From RPQK01 sp041946865 (lineage in GTDB: Bacteria > Acidobacteriota > UBA6911 > RPQK01): 10,192 bases of DNA. Shown here in pieces: positions 5,972-10,192 of the stretch. The notes beneath the pieces were generated by a model. The model saw nothing but the letters and a program-made list of their open reading frames with translations. It was not told the origin of the DNA and did no database searches. The DNA lies in contig JBHGBF010000203.1 of assembly GCA_041946865.1 (NCBI GenBank), positions 1 to 10,192 on the forward strand, given 5' to 3'. How positions within the stretch are numbered: position 1 is the stretch's first letter; the number at the start of each line of letters is the position of its first letter. A program made the translations under genes and the position numbers.

Positions 5972-6853
5972 ATGCACTTTCTCATCTGCATTGGCGGCGA
6001 ACAGCAATCCCGGGCGACCTTGCGTTTTGGTTTGATGATCTCGTCCGCCCTTCGTGCCGACGTCACGATCCTGTATGTCCGGCGCCCGGTTTCGTTTCAT
6101 TTTCGAAAAGAGGCGCAGCTCGCGAGGCGAAAGCTGGCGGACTGGCCGGTCGAGACGGTTGACTCGGCCATGATGAAGGCGATCGAGCGGATGCTGATTG
6201 AGGAAAAGTTCCTGCGGATGGTTGACGGGCGGGTTGATGTCCGCCAAATGCCGCATGCCGAGAAAGGCGGGTTGTACGAGTATCACCTTTACGGCCAGCA
6301 TGGCGAGAGTGTCCGAATCCGTGAGCGGGAAGGGGACGTCGTGGACAGCATTCGGCGCGAGACCATCGACGTCGGGTACGACCTCGTCATTGTCGGGGCG
6401 CCGGGAGACGGCGGGCGCCTCGTGCGCCATATCATTCAGTACATCGAGCCGTCCGTGCTGATTGTCAAGGACCCTCGGGACGTTCCGTACCGTTTGCTGC
6501 TCTGCCTCAACAATTCGGAATCGGCCCGGCGTGCCAAGGAATTTGCTCTCCGGTCGGCATTGCTGCTTAAAACGTCGGTTGACGTGTTGTGCATCCACAC
6601 CTACCCGTGGGAAGAAAACGTCGCCATGACTCTCGGCGAGGATGCCGCCCGGCTTTTCAAGCGCTTTAGGGTGCCTCATACGATCCGTATCCGGCGAGGC
6701 CCGGTGGTTCGCACGATTCTCAAGGAAATCCAGCCCGACCATCTGCTGGTCATGGGACCGAGCGAACGTTCGAGCATCTACCAGTTCCTGTTCGGGAGCG
6801 TCCCGGTTGAAATCGGTCGCCGCGGACAAAACCCGGTGCTGGTGGTGAAATAA
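5972..6853 (+). CDS. Tandem-domain universal stress protein (UspA family)
   Basis: The 293-residue protein appears to hold two UspA folds. The first (about 1-165) opens with MHFLICIGGEQQSRATLRFG, typical of the first strand and helix, and ends with DLVIVGAPGDGG and PSVLIVKD. It carries a long charged insertion at about 45-125. The second (about 173-293) opens with YRLLLCLNNSESARRAKEFA and ends with LLVMGPSERSSIYQFLFGSV and PVLVVK. The ATP-binding pattern G-x2-G-x9-G(S/T) is degenerate: domain 1 has the first two glycines but not the third, domain 2 has the first and third but Glu in place of the second. Nucleotide binding is therefore uncertain. ATG at 5972 is 3 bp after the permease stop, so translation is probably coupled and the protein may regulate, or be regulated with, the transporter; no membrane segment or signal peptide is seen. 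Confidence 0.85.
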   Translation: MHFLICIGGEQQSRATLRFGLMISSALRADVTILYVRRPVSFHFRKEAQLARRKLADWPVETVDSAMMKAIERMLIEEKFLRMVDGRVDVRQMPHAEKGGLYEYHLYGQHGESVRIREREGDVVDSIRRETIDVGYDLVIVGAPGDGGRLVRHIIQYIEPSVLIVKDPRDVPYRLLLCLNNSESARRAKEFALRSALLLKTSVDVLCIHTYPWEENVAMTLGEDAARLFKRFRVPHTIRIRRGPVVRTILKEIQPDHLLVMGPSERSSIYQFLFGSVPVEIGRRGQNPVLVVK

Positions 6854-6969
6854 GCCCGCAGAGGGGAATTACAAAGGCTTGCGGAGCGTCCGCGGATTTC
6901 CGGCGGTCGCCATATTTGTTCGTAGTTCCGGCTTCCAGGCGGGCGGTTAAGAGTGTGCCATTGCTTGTT

Positions 6970-9159
6970 ATGAAGAGATTGTCGCTGCTCCTTCTGTGTC
7001 CGTTTCTGCTGTCCGCCGCTCGATCTCAGACCCGGATGCTCACCCTGGAAGACGTCTACCACCCCGACAAGCGGCTGAGCGTGGAGGGGACAACGCCGAT
7101 TGGCTTCCGCTGGCTGAAGGATGGTGAGCACTATCTCCAGCGCGCCGACCGGGACGCTCCTCTTTCCAGAGTCAACGCTTTTTCCGGCCAGCAGACTCCA
7201 CTTGTCGAGGCCGAGCAGCTGGAAAATGCGTTCAAAAAGGCCGCCGGGCTCAAGGCTGATGACGCGAAAGACGCGGCCTGCGGCAGCTTTACGCTCAGTC
7301 CCGACGAATCCGGCCTGTTCCTTTACTTGAACGATGATATCTACTACTACAACCTTGCCCGTCGCCAGGCCAGGCGGCTGACGGATTCCCCAGGTCTGGA
7401 GAAAGAAGCGGACTTCAGCCCGAACGGCCGGTACGTGGCCTTCGTCAGGGACAACAACCTTTATGTCGTTGACGTGGAGCAGGGCCGCGAAAAGCAGCTG
7501 ACAAGGGACGGCAACCCCAGGCGGCTGAACGGAATTCTTGATTGGGTTTACCAGGAAGAAGTCTACGGAAGGGGCAACTATCGGGCTTTCTGGTGGAGCC
7601 CGGATTCCACCCGGATAGCTTTCCTCCAGCTCGATGAAACCGGTGTCCCCACTTTCCCTGTGGTAGCCCAAACGGAAGTGGATCCCAGACTCGAACAGGA
7701 ATACTACCCGCAAGCCGGGGACCCGAACCCCAAGGCACGCCTGGCAGTTGCTTCGGTTGGCAGCGGGGAAATCCAGTGGATCGACGCGCCCAGTTACCGC
7801 CCCGAGGACGAGATCCTCATCGTCCGCGTCGGGTGGACTCCGGAAAGCCGGGCAGTCACCTACGAAGTGCAGAACCGCGAACAGACCTGGCTCGATCTCA
7901 ACTCTTTTGAGCTGGCACGAAAATCCTCCCGGACGCTTCTTCGCGAAACCTCGAAAGCCTGGGTGGACGTGCCTGGTCTGCCGGTTTGGCTGCAGGACGG
8001 CTCGTTTCTCTGGCAGAGCGATCGAACCGGTTACACGCATATCTACCACCACGCCGCCGACGGAAGATTGATCCGAGCCGTAACCTCGGGTGACTGGACA
8101 GTATCGAATCTGTACGGAGCCGACGCCGCTACCGGTTGGGTCTACTTTGCCGGCCGCCGCGACAGCCCCATCGACCAGCACCTGTACCGCGTCAAGCTGG
8201 ACGGAAGTCAGCTCACCCGCCTGACCGACAAGCCGGGCACACATTCGGCCAATTTCAACCGGGCTTTTACGCTTTTCGCCGATACCTGGAGCAACACTCA
8301 GACGCCTGAGCAGGCGGCGCTGTACCGCACGGAGGGTCGGCAGCTGATTTGCTCGCTGGCCGAACCGAAGGAGTCGCTGCTCAAGGACTACCGGCTGTCG
8401 CCGGTCGAGTTTTTCCAGGTCAAGGCCGCAGACGGTTTTCCGCTGGACGCCTTCATGATCAGGCCGCCGGACTTCGATCCTGCCCGCAAGTACCCGGTCC
8501 TGGTTTATACCTATGGGGGATCCCAAGCGCCGGTCGTCCAGAACTCGTGGGGACGGCGGACATACCTGTGGCACCAGTACCTCGCCCAGCAGGGCTACAT
8601 CATCTGGGGAATAGACCCGCGATCCGCCAGCGGGAAGAGCGCGGCGCTCGCCTGGCCCATCCATCGCAATCTGGGCCGGTTGGAGCTGCGTGACATTGAA
8701 GCCAGTCTCACCTGGCTGAAAGAACAACCTTTCGTCGACGGCTCCCGCATCGGCATCTGGGGATGGAGTTACGGCGGGTTCATGGCCGCTTATGCGCTGA
8801 CCCACAGCACCAGCTTCAAAGTTGGAATCGCCGGGGGACCGGTCACAGACTGGCGGCTCTACGACAGCATCTATACCGAGCGCTACATGGGGCTGCCTGC
8901 AAAGAACCGGGAAGGATACGAAAAGTCGTCGGTAGTCAAGGCCGCGAAAAATCTCCACGGCCGGCTGCTGCTGCTCCACGGTCTGATCGACGATAACGTG
9001 CACGTTCAAAACTCGATTATGCTGATGTACGAGCTGCAGCAAGCGGGCAAAGACTTTGATGTCATGTTCTACCCCAACAGCCGCCACGGGGTGACAATTC
9101 CTGCGCTCGTGTATCACATGCGGCGGTTGATGACGGACTTCATTCTGAAAAACCTTTAG
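6970..9159 (+). CDS. Dipeptidyl peptidase IV-like serine peptidase (family S9B), exported
   Basis: The predicted 729-residue enzyme would release N-terminal Xaa-Pro or Xaa-Ala dipeptides from peptides. A signal peptide (MKRLSLLLLCPFLLSAARS, likely cleaved near residue 19) directs it out of the cytoplasm. Residues about 25-475 form the beta-propeller (PF00930-type), with the double-Glu motif WVYQEEVYG (E196, E197) that holds the substrate N-terminus. Residues about 485-729 form the alpha/beta hydrolase (PF00326-type): Tyr515 in YTYGGSQAP is a candidate oxyanion residue, Ser600 in GWSYGGFMA is the nucleophile, Asp674 in HGLIDDNVH and His706 in NSRHGV complete the triad. Every key residue is present, so it is probably active. 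The start at 6970 fits the signal peptide; TTG at 6961, 9 nt after AAGAG (6948-6952), is a possible alternative. It lies 116 bp after the stress-protein gene on the same strand; co-transcription is possible but not shown. Confidence 0.94.
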   Translation: MKRLSLLLLCPFLLSAARSQTRMLTLEDVYHPDKRLSVEGTTPIGFRWLKDGEHYLQRADRDAPLSRVNAFSGQQTPLVEAEQLENAFKKAAGLKADDAKDAACGSFTLSPDESGLFLYLNDDIYYYNLARRQARRLTDSPGLEKEADFSPNGRYVAFVRDNNLYVVDVEQGREKQLTRDGNPRRLNGILDWVYQEEVYGRGNYRAFWWSPDSTRIAFLQLDETGVPTFPVVAQTEVDPRLEQEYYPQAGDPNPKARLAVASVGSGEIQWIDAPSYRPEDEILIVRVGWTPESRAVTYEVQNREQTWLDLNSFELARKSSRTLLRETSKAWVDVPGLPVWLQDGSFLWQSDRTGYTHIYHHAADGRLIRAVTSGDWTVSNLYGADAATGWVYFAGRRDSPIDQHLYRVKLDGSQLTRLTDKPGTHSANFNRAFTLFADTWSNTQTPEQAALYRTEGRQLICSLAEPKESLLKDYRLSPVEFFQVKAADGFPLDAFMIRPPDFDPARKYPVLVYTYGGSQAPVVQNSWGRRTYLWHQYLAQQGYIIWGIDPRSASGKSAALAWPIHRNLGRLELRDIEASLTWLKEQPFVDGSRIGIWGWSYGGFMAAYALTHSTSFKVGIAGGPVTDWRLYDSIYTERYMGLPAKNREGYEKSSVVKAAKNLHGRLLLLHGLIDDNVHVQNSIMLMYELQQAGKDFDVMFYPNSRHGVTIPALVYHMRRLMTDFILKNL

Positions 9160-9163
9160 GGTC

Positions 9164-9191
9164 AGCGCGCGCGTTCCCCCTGGGACGCGCT
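9164..9191 (+). terminator. G+C-rich hairpin after the DPP IV gene
   Basis: An imperfect stem pairs AGCGCG (9164-9169) with CGCGCT (9186-9191), with further or alternative pairing of CGCGTTCCC (9170-9178) and GGGACGCG (9182-9189) around a short C-rich loop. It begins 4 nt after the DPP IV stop codon. No T-run follows, so it is at best a weak terminator or an mRNA 3'-end stabiliser; transcription may continue into the DUF2059 gene. Confidence 0.4.
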
Positions 9192-9237
9192 CGCCTGCTA
9201 CGCTTCCGTGTCGTTCAAGCGGATGGGATAATGGTCT

Positions 9238-9966
9238 ATGTCTAAGCTAACAATACCCTGCCTGTGTTTCGTCCTGGCGTTCGGTGTCGTGTCTGGACAG
9301 ACGCCGCAAACACCGACGCCGTCACGTCCTGCTCCACCGCCGCCCTCCCAGAAGGCTCCACCTGTGCCTACTACTCCGTCCGCCCCGGCTGCCCCTGCCG
9401 GTGATATTAAGGCGGCCGAGGACCTTGTCCAGATCATGGATATGAAATCGACCTTCGATCAGGGCAAGGAAGCGATGATCAAGGCGCAAGTTCAGCAAAA
9501 CCCGGCCTTGGGACAGTTCGAGGATCTAATGCGCCAGTTCGTCGAGAAATACCTGACGTGGGACCAGGTCAAGGACCAGTTTGTCAACATCTACGCGGAT
9601 ATCTTCACGGAGCCGGAGCTGCGCGAGCTGATTCAGTTATACCGGACGCCAACGGGCAAGAAGCTATTGACCTCAATGCCGGACATCATGAACCGGAGCA
9701 TGCAGATTACGCAGAAACAGCTTCAGCCGCACCTCCCGGAGCTGCAGCAGCAGATCGCGGCGCGGGTTCAGGAGCAGCAGAAACAGCAGCAGGCCCAGCC
9801 GGGCCAGGGACAACCGTCACAGCAGGGACCACCAGGACAACCAGGTCAGGGCCAAGGCCAGGGCGCTCCGAGCCAGAGCCGACCAGGTCAGAATTCCAGC
9901 CAGCCCCAAGATCAGGCGCAGCCCGGACAGCAGCCGCAACCCCGGCCGCAGACGCCCCCTCGGTAA
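9238..9966 (+). CDS. Exported DUF2059-domain protein with low-complexity flanks
   Basis: The 242-residue protein has four parts: a signal peptide (MSKLTIPCLCFVLAFGVVSG, cleavage near residue 20); a Pro-rich linker (about 22-55); a helical DUF2059-type domain (PF09832-type, about 57-170); and a Gln/Pro/Gly-rich tail (about 175-242). The domain call rests on the helical pattern and on the motif ELIQLYRTPTGKKLL (about 130-144), close to the E-L-x2-F/L-Y-x-T-P-x-G-K signature. DUF2059 proteins are secreted or periplasmic and of unknown function. The tail looks disordered. ATG at 9238 has GGGA (9225-9228) 9 nt upstream; an ATG at 9231 is out of frame. Cysteines 8 and 10 lie inside the signal hydrophobic core, so a lipoprotein is unlikely. 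Function is not assigned. Confidence 0.8.
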   Translation: MSKLTIPCLCFVLAFGVVSGQTPQTPTPSRPAPPPPSQKAPPVPTTPSAPAAPAGDIKAAEDLVQIMDMKSTFDQGKEAMIKAQVQQNPALGQFEDLMRQFVEKYLTWDQVKDQFVNIYADIFTEPELRELIQLYRTPTGKKLLTSMPDIMNRSMQITQKQLQPHLPELQQQIAARVQEQQKQQQAQPGQGQPSQQGPPGQPGQGQGQGAPSQSRPGQNSSQPQDQAQPGQQPQPRPQTPPR

Positions 9967-9986
9967 GGGAGACATCCGAGTACACC

Positions 9987-10017
9987 AGCGGGTCCCTCAG
10001 GGCCGATGGGACCCGCT
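9987..10017 (+). terminator. Hairpin after the DUF2059 gene
   Basis: A perfect 10-bp stem, AGCGGGTCCC (9987-9996) with GGGACCCGCT (10008-10017), closes an 11-nt loop. It begins 20 nt after the stop codon, where a terminator is expected. The following bases are CCCTATCG, with no T-run, so termination efficiency by the intrinsic route is uncertain. Confidence 0.6.
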
Positions 10018-10150
10018 CCCTATCGTCTACGGTTCGACAGAAAAGTTGAAGGTCAAACGGGACCGCCAACGAAAGCGTCGTGCAGGCGGGTAGCGGGCGC
10101 GTCACAGAAACGACAGAAGAGTCAGAGAGCAAACCCTCAGTCTTGTTTGT

Positions 10151-10172
10151 AGTGCCGCCTTTAGGCGGCACT
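10151..10172. repeat. GCCGCC-TTTA-GGCGGC palindrome
   Basis: A perfect 9-bp inverted repeat, AGTGCCGCC (10151-10159) and GGCGGCACT (10164-10172), surrounds the tetraloop TTTA. It lies in non-coding DNA near the right edge. Compact palindromes of this type are often dispersed extragenic repeats, or can act as bidirectional transcript ends. A single copy is visible in this window, so dispersal is inferred. The stretch 10018-10150 before it holds no gene or site I can recognise. Confidence 0.6.
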
Positions 10173-10192
10173 CTGGACTTTGGCGAAAATAA

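Noticed and set aside
5609..6829. A 406-codon open frame on the - strand opposite the permease and stress-protein genes
   Set aside because: It spans two real genes and their junction. The translation is rich in Arg, Asp, His and Gln without domain signal, as expected of an antisense shadow.
6778..9117. A 779-codon open frame on the - strand opposite the DPP IV gene
   Set aside because: It mirrors a clear S9B peptidase with full catalytic motifs on the other strand. Its translation lacks recognisable domains, and long antisense frames are common in G+C-rich genes.
9558..10049. Overlapping + frame across the DUF2059 gene
   Set aside because: It begins inside the DUF2059 gene and its Ala/Gly/Arg/Thr-rich translation is typical of an out-of-frame reading of Gln/Pro-rich codons.
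1..10192. CRISPR array, defence cluster, prophage or insertion sequence
   Set aside because: No spaced repeats of 24-40 bp, no transposase, integrase or nuclease-like proteins, and no terminal inverted repeats with target duplications were seen. The short repeats present are microsatellites and palindromes.

Overview
The window is a G+C-rich bacterial chromosome segment made of one conserved housekeeping block followed by an accessory block. The first third is the distal part of the ribosomal 'alpha operon' in its classical order: rpsM (S13), rpsK (S11), rpsD (S4), rpoA (RNA polymerase alpha) and rplQ (L17), all on the + strand. Gene order and protein families are certain. The organism is less so: long G+C-rich genes, a C-terminally extended L17, GGATGAA-type microsatellites, a GCCGCC-TTTA-GGCGGC palindrome and an exported DPP IV-type peptidase together suggest an environmental Acidobacteriota-like bacterium. 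That assignment is inference, not something a single marker here proves.

Region by region: 1-60 is an octamer tandem repeat reaching the window edge, directly upstream of rpsM. 72-3444 is the alpha operon; its rpsM-rpsK spacer holds heptamer repeats and a perfect 20-bp inverted repeat. 3445-3643 is a convergent intergenic region with a short recurring GCCGCAAGC motif. 3644-4378 (- strand) encodes a five-helix YIP1-like membrane protein. 4379-4552 is a divergent promoter region. 4553-6853 is a probable two-gene operon of an SLC13/DASS-like permease and a tandem-domain universal stress protein, separated by only 3 bp. 6970-9159 encodes an exported S9B dipeptidyl peptidase IV with complete catalytic and N-terminus-recognition motifs. 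9238-9966 encodes an exported DUF2059 protein with Pro-rich and Gln/Pro/Gly-rich flanks. 9967-10192 is non-coding and contains two perfect hairpins.

The alpha operon makes small-subunit proteins (S13, S11, S4), the RNA polymerase assembly platform and a large-subunit protein, so it couples transcription and translation capacity. The downstream genes concern the envelope: a membrane protein of unknown role, anion or carboxylate uptake tied to a nucleotide-binding stress protein, and extracytoplasmic peptide degradation. I see no CRISPR array, transposase, phage gene, tRNA or rRNA. No clear new multi-gene system is visible; the most unusual signals are the repeat-rich spacers of the ribosomal operon and the permease with atypical substrate-site motifs coupled to a stress protein.
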